From: Streptococcus sp. HMSC034E03
GTDB taxonomy: Bacteria; Bacillota; Bacilli; Lactobacillales; Streptococcaceae
NCBI RefSeq assembly: GCF_001811505.1
Contig: NZ_KV804986.1
Span: 1-39,235, forward strand
Direction: 5' to 3'
Length of the DNA: 39,235 nt
Shown here one piece after another: positions 1-8,652 of the stretch. The notes beneath the pieces were generated by a model. It saw only the letters and a list, made by a program, of their open reading frames with translations, was not told the origin of the DNA and searched no databases. Each line of letters starts with the position of its first letter. Within the stretch, counting starts at the first letter, position 1. Position numbers and translations under genes: made by a program.

Positions 1-32
1 TTTTTTCTGTCTAACTTTTGGGGTGCAGTTCA
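1..32. mobile_element. Probable end of an IS3-family insertion sequence, cut by the window edge
   Basis: The first 32 bases resemble the end of IS861-like IS3-family elements of streptococci. Read on the minus strand they begin TGAACTGCACCCC and run into an A-rich stretch, and IS3 elements characteristically end in TG/CA. The rest of the element, including any transposase, would lie to the left and cannot be seen. This identification comes from memory of the terminal sequence only. The exact boundary could be a few bases either way. Confidence 0.45.
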
Positions 33-87
33 AAAAGAGAGTTGATACGATACGTTTTATAATGGGCAGATTTACTTAATTTTATCT

Positions 88-1281
88 TCAATTTTGATTT
101 TGCTCATCCGAATCCTTCTTCTGTCTTTGAATATAGACTATCGATACCAACGAAAGTAAAATAACTCCAAGACCGATAATTAAAAAGGAACCTAAATGAA
201 CACTTGGTAGAAAGGTCATTAACCCCTTCGCAATCGGCATAAAGAGAATCGCTAGTGTAAAAATGGTACTCAATACCCTTCCCAGATAGTCTCCATCAAC
301 CTTGGTTTGTACCTGAGTAAAGAAGTGAATATTAAAAATTGTCATAAATAATTCACAAACTAGGTTTCCTGAAAAAGTTAGAAAATTAGGCAGTGGTAAG
401 CCCATCATGAAAACTCCTACTCCTGTGAGGATCAATAAGAACAAGAGTGTATTCATGCTCGATTTAAATTTATTTGCTATCAGTGCTCCTATGATTGAGC
501 CAATTGCACCCATGGTTAAGATAGTCGCATAGGCTCCGTCTACCCCATAAAGTTTATTTGAAAAAGGGAGCAAAAACTCAAAAGCTGCAAAAAAGAAATT
601 CACACTTGAAGCCACTAACAAGAGAAAGAAAATTTCTTTTTGATGCCTGATATAGTGCAAGCCATCTTTGATATCCGCAAAAATAACTTTCCCGGTGAAA
701 CTCTTCTGCTCTTGAACCTTTGGTTCTTCTTTGGGAAGTAAAGCAACTAGAGCAAAAGCAATGAAAAAAGTCAGTGCATCTAGTAAGAGCGCCATATGAA
801 GACTTGCAAATTGTAAAACGAGGAAAGAAAGCACAGGAGAACTAACACCAACAACCTGCAAAACTAACTCCAAGCGAGAGTTATAGGTCACTATCTCGTC
901 CTTTGCTACAACTTCCGTTATAATAGCTTTATTGGCAGTGCGAGAAAATGCAAAGGCAATGGCCTGGACAATATTAGCAAAGATCAAAGCTCCAATCATC
1001 CAGTTATCATTTCTGATAAAGGAAATGGCCAGACAGAGAATCCCACAAACCAAGTCTGTTGTCATCAAAATCTTGCGACGCGAAAAACGGTCTGAAATAA
1101 CTCCACCAAAGGGATTAACTAGAATGGATGTAACGAGTTCCGAGATCTGATAAATCCCTAGAACGGTTTGCCCAATCGTTCCCATCGAGGCCAGCCAAAC
1201 ACTATTTCCATAATCATAGAGCATATTTCCTATCTTGTTTATAGCTCCACGGCTAATCAACTGTACTGCGTATCGATTCAT
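88..1281 (-). CDS. MFS transporter (probable drug/metabolite exporter)
   Basis: An integral membrane transporter of the major facilitator superfamily, about 397 residues with many hydrophobic segments spread along its length, as usual for a 12-helix carrier. The loop after the second helix reads GGVISDRFSRRKI, which matches MFS motif A. Overall it resembles the MFS_3/EntS-like group, which usually exports small molecules, but the substrate cannot be told from sequence. The start is the ATG at 1281 because AGAGGAG lies just upstream; a TTG five codons earlier overlaps that ribosome binding site. A possible extended -10 (TGATACAAT) sits upstream. It follows the rgg-type regulator gene by 76 bases on the same strand, so it may be a target of that regulator, which is inference. 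Confidence 0.85.
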   Translation of the reverse strand: MNRYAVQLISRGAINKIGNMLYDYGNSVWLASMGTIGQTVLGIYQISELVTSILVNPFGGVISDRFSRRKILMTTDLVCGILCLAISFIRNDNWMIGALIFANIVQAIAFAFSRTANKAIITEVVAKDEIVTYNSRLELVLQVVGVSSPVLSFLVLQFASLHMALLLDALTFFIAFALVALLPKEEPKVQEQKSFTGKVIFADIKDGLHYIRHQKEIFFLLLVASSVNFFFAAFEFLLPFSNKLYGVDGAYATILTMGAIGSIIGALIANKFKSSMNTLLFLLILTGVGVFMMGLPLPNFLTFSGNLVCELFMTIFNIHFFTQVQTKVDGDYLGRVLSTIFTLAILFMPIAKGLMTFLPSVHLGSFLIIGLGVILLSLVSIVYIQRQKKDSDEQNQN

Positions 1282-1357
1282 AAAAACTCCTCTCAAATTT
1301 TGAAACTATTGTATCAAAACTTGAAGGAGTTTCTCATTTTTCCCTTATTTGGGAAAA

Positions 1358-2221
1358 TTAATCTTTTACAAATTTATCGTAATGTTCCTGATAGTAAGCT
1401 ACCTGCTCTGGAAGCTCAAGCACGGCAAAAATATGCATTGCTTCCTGCATTTGCTTACAACCTTCTTTTTTTTGCCCCTTCTGATAAAGGGCAAAGCCTT
1501 TAAGAAAGTGGAAAACATTACGCTCATAGAGTTTGATACTCTTACCTATGATTTTCTCTATATAAGCTTCAAAGTAGCTGGCATTTTCAAAAGCAAGATG
1601 TTCTAAACAATACTGGTAACAATTAAGGGCTAAAATCAAGACCAGTTTTCGATGGCGTCCAATTTCTTTGTAGAAATCCTCCCTCTCCATCACTTCTCTA
1701 CCAAGTCGAGCAACATAGTCCACATCATAAAAGCTATAGAGATTGCCAAATAGGATCAACTCATACATGGTCCATTCATCTGTTTGGAAAAGATAATCTG
1801 CCACCTTATTCAGATCACCTTGCTTCATAGTGAAGCTAGCATCTCTTTGACAAATCAGACCTTGTAACAAAATCCAGTTCAGCTCAAAATAGAGGGGATT
1901 GGTTGAACTCTTAGCCTTTTCAAGTTGTTCTCTTTGAAGCTTTTGAAAACCTGCAATATCATTTGAGTAGTAAAGTGGAATAATCTGAGCCATCAAACTG
2001 ACATGCTCATGATGTTGAAAATTTCTGGCCTTATCCATGAAATTTTCAATCGTCACGTGGATATTGTCTAATATTTCAAAGAAACGTGACGTAGCCATAT
2101 CAGACTCCCCTAATTCAAAGCGGGATAATTGGGAGGTTGAACAGGCCTCTCCTGCAGCTTCTTTTAGAGAGTAATTTTTACTGATTCGAAATTCACGAAA
2201 GACTTTTCCAAGATGTTCCAT
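1358..2221 (-). CDS. Rgg/GadR/MutR-family transcriptional regulator
   Basis: A DNA-binding regulator of 287 residues with an N-terminal XRE-type helix-turn-helix (about residues 5-60, SLKEAAGEACSTSQLSRFE) and a helical C-terminal Rgg domain. Length and order are typical of the Rgg family, many members of which sense short peptides in streptococci. The start is taken as the ATG at 2221, behind an AGGTG-like site; an upstream in-frame ATG would overlap the ABC-F gene. The ABC-F stop codon lies only 2 bases upstream, so the two genes are probably cotranscribed and translationally coupled. No short hydrophobic peptide gene (shp) is visible next to it, so its ligand, if any, is unknown. The MFS exporter downstream is a plausible target. 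Confidence 0.85.
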   Translation of the reverse strand: MEHLGKVFREFRISKNYSLKEAAGEACSTSQLSRFELGESDMATSRFFEILDNIHVTIENFMDKARNFQHHEHVSLMAQIIPLYYSNDIAGFQKLQREQLEKAKSSTNPLYFELNWILLQGLICQRDASFTMKQGDLNKVADYLFQTDEWTMYELILFGNLYSFYDVDYVARLGREVMEREDFYKEIGRHRKLVLILALNCYQYCLEHLAFENASYFEAYIEKIIGKSIKLYERNVFHFLKGFALYQKGQKKEGCKQMQEAMHIFAVLELPEQVAYYQEHYDKFVKD

Positions 2222-2223
2222 CT

Positions 2224-4125
2224 TTACACCTGCTCTGATAATTCTTCCCATTCAAGCATAGCTTCTTCCTGACGGTGGCTGATTTTATCCAGCTCTGCCT
2301 GCAATTCCATGAGTTTATCTGCATCATTGGTGGTATGCATTTGTTCAGAGATAGCTTGGGCTTGCGTTTCTAGTTCTTCGATTTCTGTCTCAAGACTTTC
2401 AATTTGTCTCATCAATTTACGCAGTTCTTTTTGACTCTCTTTTTGGGCATGGTAGTCATTAACTGGAGAAACTTCTTTTTCTTGGTCAACAGCTGCCGCT
2501 TCTTCTGCTTGGCTAGCTGCTAGCTCTGCTTTTTTATCAACATAATAGTCATAATCACCAAGATAAAGTGTTGATCCATTCTCAGATAATTCCATCACAT
2601 GAGTGGCAACACGGTTGATAAAATAACGGTCGTGGCTGACGAAGAGAAGAGTTCCATCAAAGTCAATTAGTGCATTTTCCAGAACTTCCTTGCTATCAAT
2701 GTCCAAGTGGTTGGTCGGCTCATCCAGAATCAAGAAGTTGTTGTTTTCCATTGAAAGTTTAGCTAGAAGCAGACGAGCTCGCTCGCCACCTGACAGCATT
2801 CCAACTGATTTCTTAACATCGTCACCAGAAAAAAGGAAGGCGCCTAAACGATTTCGGATTTCCACTTCTGGCGTCAATCTAAAATCATTCCAAAGTTCAT
2901 CTAAAACTGTATTGCTTGGTGTCAACTTACTTTGAGTTTGGTCATAGTAGCCAACTTCAACATTAGCACCAAAGCGCTTCTCACCCTTGATAAAGGGAAT
3001 CTGATCCACAATGGATTTAATAAAGGTTGACTTACCAATACCGTTAGGACCAACAATGGCAATAGCATTCATCTTACGAAGATCAAGGTTGATGGGTTCT
3101 GATAAGATTTCACCATCATAGCCAATAGCAGCATTCTCCACTGTCAAAACAACATTACCAGATACTATATCAGAATGGAAGGTCATATTAGCTGATTTTT
3201 TACCAGCTTCAGGCTTGTCCAATCGCTCCATTTTCTCCAGTTGCTTGCGTCGAGATTGGGCACGTTTGGTCGTTGAAGCTCGAACAAGATTTCGGTTGAC
3301 AAAGTCTTCCAAAGCAGCAATTTCCTTCTGTTGCTTTTCGTAGTTTTTAGCTTCAGTTGCAAGCTTCTGCTCCTTTTGCTCCACAAAACTAGAGTAATTT
3401 CCAACGTATCTATCTAAAGAATGTTTGGTTAAGTCGAGCGTTATGGTTGCTACTTTATCAAGGAAATAACGGTCGTGGCTGACGATAATTAAAGCACCGC
3501 TATAATTAACTAGATAGTTTTCTAACCAGGCAATGGTTTCAATATCTAGGTGGTTAGTCGGCTCGTCCAAAACCAAGAGATTAGGCTTTTCAAGAAGCAT
3601 TTTGGCTAGCGCTAGACGGGTATTTTGACCACCGGAAAGCTCAGCGATTCGCATCTGCCACATGGACTCGTCAAACTTGAATCCATTTAAAATAGAGCGA
3701 ATATCGGCTTCATAGGTAAATCCTCCAGCCTGACGGAAATTTTCTGATAGGCGATCATAGTCAGACATAAGTTTGTCTAATTCTACCCCAGTTTTTTCCC
3801 CCATTTCCAACTCCATCTGTCGAAGTTGTCTTTCAATACAACGCAAGTCATCAAATACATGTAGCATTTCTTCGTAAATTGTATTTTCAGACTCAAAGCG
3901 ACTATCCTGTGCGAGATAAGAGAGGGAAATATCTTTTTTCTTATTGATTTCACCAGTGGTTGGCTCCTCTTCTCCAACCAATATCTTGAGTAAAGTAGAC
4001 TTTCCAGCACCATTTTTCCCAACGAGGGCAATGCGGTCTCTTTCATCTACTTGTAGGTTTATATTATCAAAAAGAACCTCTCCAGCAAAAGAACGTTCAA
4101 TTTTATTAGCTTGTAAAATAATCAT
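2224..4125 (-). CDS. ABC-F family ATPase (ribosome-associated type, YdiF/Uup-like)
   Basis: A soluble protein of 633 residues with two ABC nucleotide-binding domains and no membrane segments. Domain 1 has Walker A GKNGAGKST, signature LSGGQ and Walker B LLVLDEPTNHLD. Domain 2 has GPNGIGKST, LSGGERARL and FLILDEPTNHLD. A charged linker joins them (about residues 240-320) and a C-terminal coiled coil rich in Glu/Gln follows (about 560-633). ABC-F proteins act on ribosomes, in translation control or antibiotic protection; which of these applies here is not visible. The start at 4125 begins MIILQANKIERSF, the usual beginning of this family. There is no Shine-Dalgarno site, and the promoter places transcription start on the A of this ATG, so the mRNA is predicted to be leaderless. 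The downstream rgg gene is coupled. Confidence 0.92.
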   Translation of the reverse strand: MIILQANKIERSFAGEVLFDNINLQVDERDRIALVGKNGAGKSTLLKILVGEEEPTTGEINKKKDISLSYLAQDSRFESENTIYEEMLHVFDDLRCIERQLRQMELEMGEKTGVELDKLMSDYDRLSENFRQAGGFTYEADIRSILNGFKFDESMWQMRIAELSGGQNTRLALAKMLLEKPNLLVLDEPTNHLDIETIAWLENYLVNYSGALIIVSHDRYFLDKVATITLDLTKHSLDRYVGNYSSFVEQKEQKLATEAKNYEKQQKEIAALEDFVNRNLVRASTTKRAQSRRKQLEKMERLDKPEAGKKSANMTFHSDIVSGNVVLTVENAAIGYDGEILSEPINLDLRKMNAIAIVGPNGIGKSTFIKSIVDQIPFIKGEKRFGANVEVGYYDQTQSKLTPSNTVLDELWNDFRLTPEVEIRNRLGAFLFSGDDVKKSVGMLSGGERARLLLAKLSMENNNFLILDEPTNHLDIDSKEVLENALIDFDGTLLFVSHDRYFINRVATHVMELSENGSTLYLGDYDYYVDKKAELAASQAEEAAAVDQEKEVSPVNDYHAQKESQKELRKLMRQIESLETEIEELETQAQAISEQMHTTNDADKLMELQAELDKISHRQEEAMLEWEELSEQV

Positions 4126-4131
4126 ACAAGT

Positions 4132-4160
4132 AGTATAGCATGTTTCCCTAAGGCATTCAA
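4132..4160 (-). promoter_or_regulatory. Promoter of the ABC-F gene, predicted leaderless
   Basis: On the minus strand there is a -35 TTGAAT (4160-4155), a 17-base spacer and an extended -10 TGCTATACT (hexamer 4137-4132). Seven bases past the hexamer falls exactly on the A of the ATG at 4125. Confidence 0.75.
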
Positions 4161-4211
4161 GACTCGATAAACAGGCATATGTCACTACTTTTCTGAAAAT
4201 TATGCTACCGT

Positions 4212-4240
4212 TTTACTAAAACGCTAAAAAGTGCTATAAT
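4212..4240 (+). promoter_or_regulatory. Promoter of the phosphoglucomutase gene
   Basis: TTTACT (4212-4217), a 17-base spacer and TATAAT (4235-4240) preceded by TGC, an extended -10. A strong AAAAGGAG ribosome binding site follows about 10 bases before the ATG at 4279. Confidence 0.75.
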
Positions 4241-4278
4241 GTGAACGGTTAGAACAATTTACAAAAAGGAGAATTTTA

Positions 4279-5997
4279 ATGTCTTACCAAGAGAATTACC
4301 AGAAATGGGTTGATTTTGCGGAGCTTCCAGACTACCTTCGTCAAGATTTGGAAAATATGGACGAAAAAACTAAGGAAGATGCCTTCTATACAAATCTTGA
4401 ATTTGGTACTGCAGGTATGCGTGGCTTGATTGGCGCTGGTACAAATCGCATCAACATCTACGTTGTTCGTCAAGCTACTGAGGGATTGGCTCGTTTGATT
4501 GAGTCAAAAGGTGGAAACGAAAAAGAACGCGGTGTAGCAATTGCCTACGATAGCCGTCACTTCTCACCTGAGTTTGCCTTTGAATCTGCGGCAGTTCTTG
4601 CTAAACACGGCATCAAATCTTACGTATTTGAAAGCCTCCGTCCAACTCCAGAACTATCATTTGCAGTTCGTCATCTCAACTGTTTCGCAGGTATCATGGT
4701 CACAGCTAGCCATAACCCTGCTCCATTTAACGGTTACAAGGTTTACGGTGAAGACGGAGGACAAATGCCTCCACACGACGCGGACGCTTTGACTACTTAT
4801 ATCCGTGCAATCGAAAATCCATTTGCAGTTGAAGTTGCTGATGTGGAAGCTGAAAAAGCTTCTGGCTTAATTGAAGTCATCGGCGAAGCTGTTGACGTAG
4901 AATACCTTAAAGAAGTTAAGGATGTAAACATCAACCCAGCCTTGATTGAAGAATTTGGTAAAGACATGAAGATTGTCTACACACCACTTCATGGTACTGG
5001 TGAAATGTTGGCTCGTCGTGCTCTTGCCCAAGCAGGATTTGATTCTGTTCAAGTCGTTGAAGCTCAAGCAACTCCTGATCCTGACTTCTCAACTGTAAAA
5101 TCTCCAAACCCAGAAAGCCAAGCAGCCTTTGCCCTTGCTGAAGAACTTGGTCGTCAAGTTGGTGCAGATGTTCTTGTGGCAACTGACCCAGATGCTGACC
5201 GTGTTGGTGTTGAAGTTCTTCAAAAAGATGGTAGCTACCTCAACCTTTCAGGTAACCAAATCGGTGCTATCATGGCTAAATACATATTGGAAGCCCACAA
5301 AAACGCTGGAACTCTTCCAGAAAACGCGGCTCTTTGCAAATCTATCGTATCAACTGACTTGGTAACGAAGATTGCTGAAAGCTACGGCGCAACTATGTTC
5401 AACGTTTTGACAGGTTTCAAATTTATCGCTGAAAAAATCCAAGAATTCGAAGAAAAACACAATCACACATACATGATGGGATTTGAAGAAAGCTTCGGTT
5501 ACTTGATTAAACCATTCGTACGTGATAAAGACGCTATCCAAGCCGTTCTTGTCGTTGCTGAACTTGCTGCCTACTACCGTTCACGTGGTTTGACACTTGC
5601 AGACGGTATCGAAGAAATCTACAAAGAGTACGGCTACTACGCAGAAAAGACAATCTCTGTTACCCTTTCAGGTGTCGATGGTGCTGAACAAATCAAAGCG
5701 ATTATGGCTAAATTCCGTAACAATGCTCCAAAAGAATGGGATGCAACAGCTATCACTGTCGTAGAAGACTTCAAGGCTCAAACTGCCACTGCTGCTGACG
5801 GTACTGTTACAAACTTGACAACTCCTCCAAGTGATGTGTTGAAATACACACTTGCTGACGGTTCATGGATTGCTGTTCGCCCTTCAGGTACAGAACCAAA
5901 AATCAAGTTCTACATTGCAGTTGTAGGTGAAACCAACGAAGAATCACAAGCTAAGATTGCTAATATCGAAGCAGAAATCAATGCTTTTGTAAAATAA
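4279..5997 (+). CDS. pgm: Alpha-D-phosphohexomutase (phosphoglucomutase/phosphomannomutase)
   Basis: Cytosolic enzyme of 572 residues that interconverts glucose-1-phosphate and glucose-6-phosphate and so feeds UDP-glucose, capsule and wall glycan synthesis. All four family loops are present: the phosphoserine loop TASHNP (Ser144), the metal loop DPDADR (about residue 303), the sugar-binding GFEESFGYL (about 395) and the C-terminal phosphate clamp RPSGTEPKIK (about 535). Length matches Gram-positive PGM/PMM enzymes. Codon use (many GCT, GAA and CGT codons) looks like that of a highly expressed gene. It has its own promoter and a terminator hairpin directly after the stop, so it is probably monocistronic. 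The choice between PGM and PMM activity is not certain from motifs alone, but PGM is expected in streptococci. Confidence 0.93.
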   Translation: MSYQENYQKWVDFAELPDYLRQDLENMDEKTKEDAFYTNLEFGTAGMRGLIGAGTNRINIYVVRQATEGLARLIESKGGNEKERGVAIAYDSRHFSPEFAFESAAVLAKHGIKSYVFESLRPTPELSFAVRHLNCFAGIMVTASHNPAPFNGYKVYGEDGGQMPPHDADALTTYIRAIENPFAVEVADVEAEKASGLIEVIGEAVDVEYLKEVKDVNINPALIEEFGKDMKIVYTPLHGTGEMLARRALAQAGFDSVQVVEAQATPDPDFSTVKSPNPESQAAFALAEELGRQVGADVLVATDPDADRVGVEVLQKDGSYLNLSGNQIGAIMAKYILEAHKNAGTLPENAALCKSIVSTDLVTKIAESYGATMFNVLTGFKFIAEKIQEFEEKHNHTYMMGFEESFGYLIKPFVRDKDAIQAVLVVAELAAYYRSRGLTLADGIEEIYKEYGYYAEKTISVTLSGVDGAEQIKAIMAKFRNNAPKEWDATAITVVEDFKAQTATAADGTVTNLTTPPSDVLKYTLADGSWIAVRPSGTEPKIKFYIAVVGETNEESQAKIANIEAEINAFVK

Positions 5998-6003
5998 AGA
6001 CCT

Positions 6004-6037
6004 AAAAAGATGAGACCAAATAATCTCATCTTTTTTT
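6004..6037 (+). terminator. Rho-independent terminator after pgm
   Basis: AAAAAGATGAGA (6004-6015) pairs with TCTCATCTTTTT (6024-6035) across an 8-base loop, and a T run follows. It lies immediately after the pgm stop codon. Confidence 0.88.
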
Positions 6038-6107
6038 CGTATCAAATCTAAGCAATTTTAGAAACTTTATGGCATACTAGACTTATCAATGAAAGCGAGG
6101 TAATCTC

Positions 6108-6455
6108 ATGGAACAATTTTTAGAAAACATCAAAGATCTTGAAGTTACAACTGTAGCGCGTGCTCAAGAAGCACTTGACAAGCAAGAAACTGCAACTTTC
6201 TTTATCGGACGCAAAACTTGTCCTTACTGCCGTAAATTTGCTGGTACATTGGCTGGTGTGGTGGCTGAAACCAAAGCGCACATCTACTTCATCAATAGCG
6301 AAGAACCAAGTCAACTCAATGAGTTGCAAGCATTCCGCTCACGCTACGGAATCCCAACTGTACCAGGCTTTGTTCACATTGCAGATGGACAAATCAATGT
6401 CCGTTGCGACTCTTCAATGTCAGCACAAGAAATCAAAGAATTTGCAGGATTGTAA
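6108..6455 (+). CDS. Thioredoxin-like thiol protein (PedC/bacteriocin transport accessory type)
   Basis: A small cytosolic protein of 115 residues with a thioredoxin fold. The active-site motif CPYC sits at about residues 38-41 in FFIGRKTCPYCRKF. The cis-proline region GIPTVPGFVHI lies at about residues 83-93. There is no signal peptide or membrane segment. Homologues are often labelled bacteriocin transport accessory protein because PedC/BrcD in bacteriocin operons share the fold, but no bacteriocin gene is nearby, so a general thiol-redox role is more likely. A GAGGTAA ribosome binding site precedes the ATG. The gene stands alone between two terminators. Confidence 0.82.
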   Translation: MEQFLENIKDLEVTTVARAQEALDKQETATFFIGRKTCPYCRKFAGTLAGVVAETKAHIYFINSEEPSQLNELQAFRSRYGIPTVPGFVHIADGQINVRCDSSMSAQEIKEFAGL

Positions 6456-6461
6456 AATAGT

Positions 6462-6497
6462 CTATAAAAAAGAAGGCATAGGCCTTCTTTTTTATAG
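6462..6497. terminator. Bidirectional terminator between the thioredoxin-like gene and walJ
   Basis: A near-perfect 16-bp hairpin: CTATAAAAAAGAAGGC (6462-6477) and GCCTTCTTTTTTATAG (6482-6497) around a 4-base loop. A runs on one side and T runs on the other allow it to work in both directions. The last walJ codons and stop (6492) lie inside the stem. Confidence 0.88.
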
Positions 6498-7301
6498 ATC
6501 AGTCAGTGGTGTTGCAGTATCTGGTGAAGTATCGTAAACTTGAAAGTCTACTCCTACTCCCAGATCTGCTTGAGCTAACTGATTGACCATGGTCATGTGA
6601 GCCAGCTCTTTGATATTATTTTCCTTGGACAAATGGCCTAGGTAAATCTTCTTGGTACGATTACCTAGTGTACGAATCATGGCGTCTGCTCCATCCTCGT
6701 TTGAGAGGTGACCAAGGTCAGACAGGATGCGTTGTTTGAGTCGCCATGCGTAAGATCCTGCTCGCAGGATTTCCACATCATGATTTGACTCGATTAGATA
6801 GCCATCTGCGTTCTCGACAATGCCAGCCATCCGGTCACTAACATAGCCCGTATCCGTCAGCATGACAAAGCTCTTGTCATCCTTCATAAAACGATAAAAC
6901 TGGGGCGCCACTGCATCATGACTCACACCAAAACTCTCAATGTCGATGTCGCCAAAGGTTTTAGTTTTACCCATCTCGAAAATATGCTTTTGCGACGAGT
7001 CAACCTTACCAAGATACTTACTATTTTCCATAGCCTGCCAGGTTTTCTCATTGGCATAAAGATCCATGCCGTACTTACGAGCCAGAACGCCCACGCCGTG
7101 GATATGGTCTGAATGCTCATGCGTAATCAAGATAGCATCCAAATCCTCTGGTTTACGATTGATTTCACTCAAAAGGCTTGTAATTTTTTTGCCAGAGAGT
7201 CCTGCATCTACTAAAATTTTCTTTTTTGGTGTTTCCAAGTAAAATGAATTTCCACTGGAACCCGACGCTAAAATACTGTATTTAAAACCGATATCACTCA
7301 T
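6492..7301 (-). CDS. walJ: WalJ (VicX/YycJ) metallo-beta-lactamase-fold hydrolase
   Basis: Third gene of the wal (vic) operon. The 269-residue protein carries the metallo-beta-lactamase metal motif HEHSDH (about residues 61-66), plus a downstream His in SHDAV and an Asp in LTDTGYVSD that complete a two-metal site. A C-terminal LGHLSKEN segment is typical of the YycJ branch. YycJ/WalJ proteins are probable nucleases linked in other Gram-positives to DNA repair and cell division coordination; the reaction in streptococci is not settled. The start codon lies one base past the walK stop, so translation is coupled. The stop codon is inside the terminator stem. Confidence 0.9.
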   Translation of the reverse strand: MSDIGFKYSILASGSSGNSFYLETPKKKILVDAGLSGKKITSLLSEINRKPEDLDAILITHEHSDHIHGVGVLARKYGMDLYANEKTWQAMENSKYLGKVDSSQKHIFEMGKTKTFGDIDIESFGVSHDAVAPQFYRFMKDDKSFVMLTDTGYVSDRMAGIVENADGYLIESNHDVEILRAGSYAWRLKQRILSDLGHLSNEDGADAMIRTLGNRTKKIYLGHLSKENNIKELAHMTMVNQLAQADLGVGVDFQVYDTSPDTATPLTDL

Positions 7302-7302
7302 T

Positions 7303-8652
7303 CTAGTCTTCTAGTTCATCCTCCCAAATCTCTTCTTTCACGGCATCCTTATCGTATGGAAGTACGATAGTAAAGGTAGATCCCTTGCCATATTCACTCT
7401 TGGCCCAGATAAATCCCTTATGTTGCTTGATGATTTCCTTGGCGATAGCCAATCCTAGTCCTGTTCCTCCTTGAGCACGACTTCTAGCCTTATCAACCCT
7501 ATAAAAACGGTCAAAAATCTTTGGTAAATCTTCTTTAGGAATCCCAAGTCCTTGATCTGAAATAGATAAAATCATCTGATCATCTGTAGTTTTCATGTTA
7601 ACAGTGATTTTTCCACCATCTGGTGAATACTTGATAGCGTTATTCAGGATATTGTCAATCACCTGGGTCATCTTATCTGTATCAATCTCAATCCAAACAG
7701 AAGTAATCGGATAGTCTCTCACCAACTCGTACTTCTTCTCCTCATCTTGACTTTTCATTTTATCAAAACGATTAAGGATAAAGGTGATAAAGGCCGTAAA
7801 GTTTATCAACTCAACATCTAAGTGACTAGTTGCGTTGTCAATCCGTGATAGATGCAAGAGGTCCGTCACCATCCGCATCATACGGTTGGTTTCATCCAAA
7901 GAAACCTTGATAAAATCTGGAGCAACTGGTTCTGTAAGAGCTCCTTCGTCCAAGGCCTCAAGATAGGATTTTACACTGGTCAAAGGTGTACGCAACTCAT
8001 GACTAACGTTCGAAACGAAAAGCCTTCTCTCACGTTCTTCCTTCTCTTGTTCAGTCGTATCATGTAGAACTGCTACTAAACCAGAGATAAAGCCAGACTC
8101 TCTACGAATCAAGGCAAAACGAACGCGCAAACTGATATACTCGCCATTAAGATTCTGCGAATAAATCATCAGCTCAGGGCTCTGAGTAATAAGTTCTCTC
8201 AGCTCATACTCTTCTTCAATCTTGAGTAATTCTAAGATATTTTGATTAAGAGCATCATCCCTTTCAACTCCAAGTTGCCTCTTGGCCATATCATTGATCA
8301 TGATGATTTGCCCACGACGATTGGTTGCAAGCACTCCGTCTGTCATATAGGCTAGGATACTATGCAACCTCTTACTCTCTTGTTCGAGATTTTCCTGAGT
8401 CAGACGGATTACTTCGGACAAATCATTAAGATTGTTAGTGATATTAGTTATCTCTGAACTTCCCTGCATATCCAAAACCTGAGAATAATCACCATCAATC
8501 AAATCTTTTATTTTCTGATTGATCTGCCTCAAACGAATATTATCACGACGACTCTCAAGCAAGAGAAAAGACACTAACAGAATAAAGCCAATTAAGATGA
8601 GGATAAAGATAAAGTCGCTCGTCAAAATTGTTTGTCTAATTACTTCAATCAT
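7303..8652 (-). CDS. walK: WalK (VicK) sensor histidine kinase
   Basis: Membrane sensor kinase of 449 residues. One hydrophobic helix (about residues 13-33) is followed by a HAMP linker (34-85), a PAS domain (about 95-205), a HisKA domain with the phosphoacceptor in VSHELRTP (His218), and a HATPase domain with N box [11 protein letters not shown] and G boxes GLGIP and [13 protein letters not shown]. Only a few residues precede the membrane helix, which is the streptococcal form; bacillal WalK has two helices and an outer sensor domain. It phosphorylates WalR to control peptidoglycan hydrolase genes. Its start overlaps the end of walR by 8 bases, so the two are translationally coupled. Confidence 0.96.
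   Translation of the reverse strand: MIEVIRQTILTSDFIFILILIGFILLVSFLLLESRRDNIRLRQINQKIKDLIDGDYSQVLDMQGSSEITNITNNLNDLSEVIRLTQENLEQESKRLHSILAYMTDGVLATNRRGQIIMINDMAKRQLGVERDDALNQNILELLKIEEEYELRELITQSPELMIYSQNLNGEYISLRVRFALIRRESGFISGLVAVLHDTTEQEKEERERRLFVSNVSHELRTPLTSVKSYLEALDEGALTEPVAPDFIKVSLDETNRMMRMVTDLLHLSRIDNATSHLDVELINFTAFITFILNRFDKMKSQDEEKKYELVRDYPITSVWIEIDTDKMTQVIDNILNNAIKYSPDGGKITVNMKTTDDQMILSISDQGLGIPKEDLPKIFDRFYRVDKARSRAQGGTGLGLAIAKEIIKQHKGFIWAKSEYGKGSTFTIVLPYDKDAVKEEIWEDELED

Noticed and set aside
1328..1360. Terminator between the rgg-type gene and the exporter (TTTTCCC/GGGAAAA)
   Set aside because: The stem is AT-rich and short, and no T run follows it on the minus strand, so I did not list it.
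4267..5365. Open frames overlapping pgm in other reading frames
   Set aside because: They follow from the codon use of pgm, lack ribosome binding sites and have low-complexity composition.
6108..6455. Bacteriocin operon suggested by the PedC-like thioredoxin
   Set aside because: It is flanked by pgm and walJ with terminators on both sides, and no bacteriocin peptide or ABC transporter gene is near.
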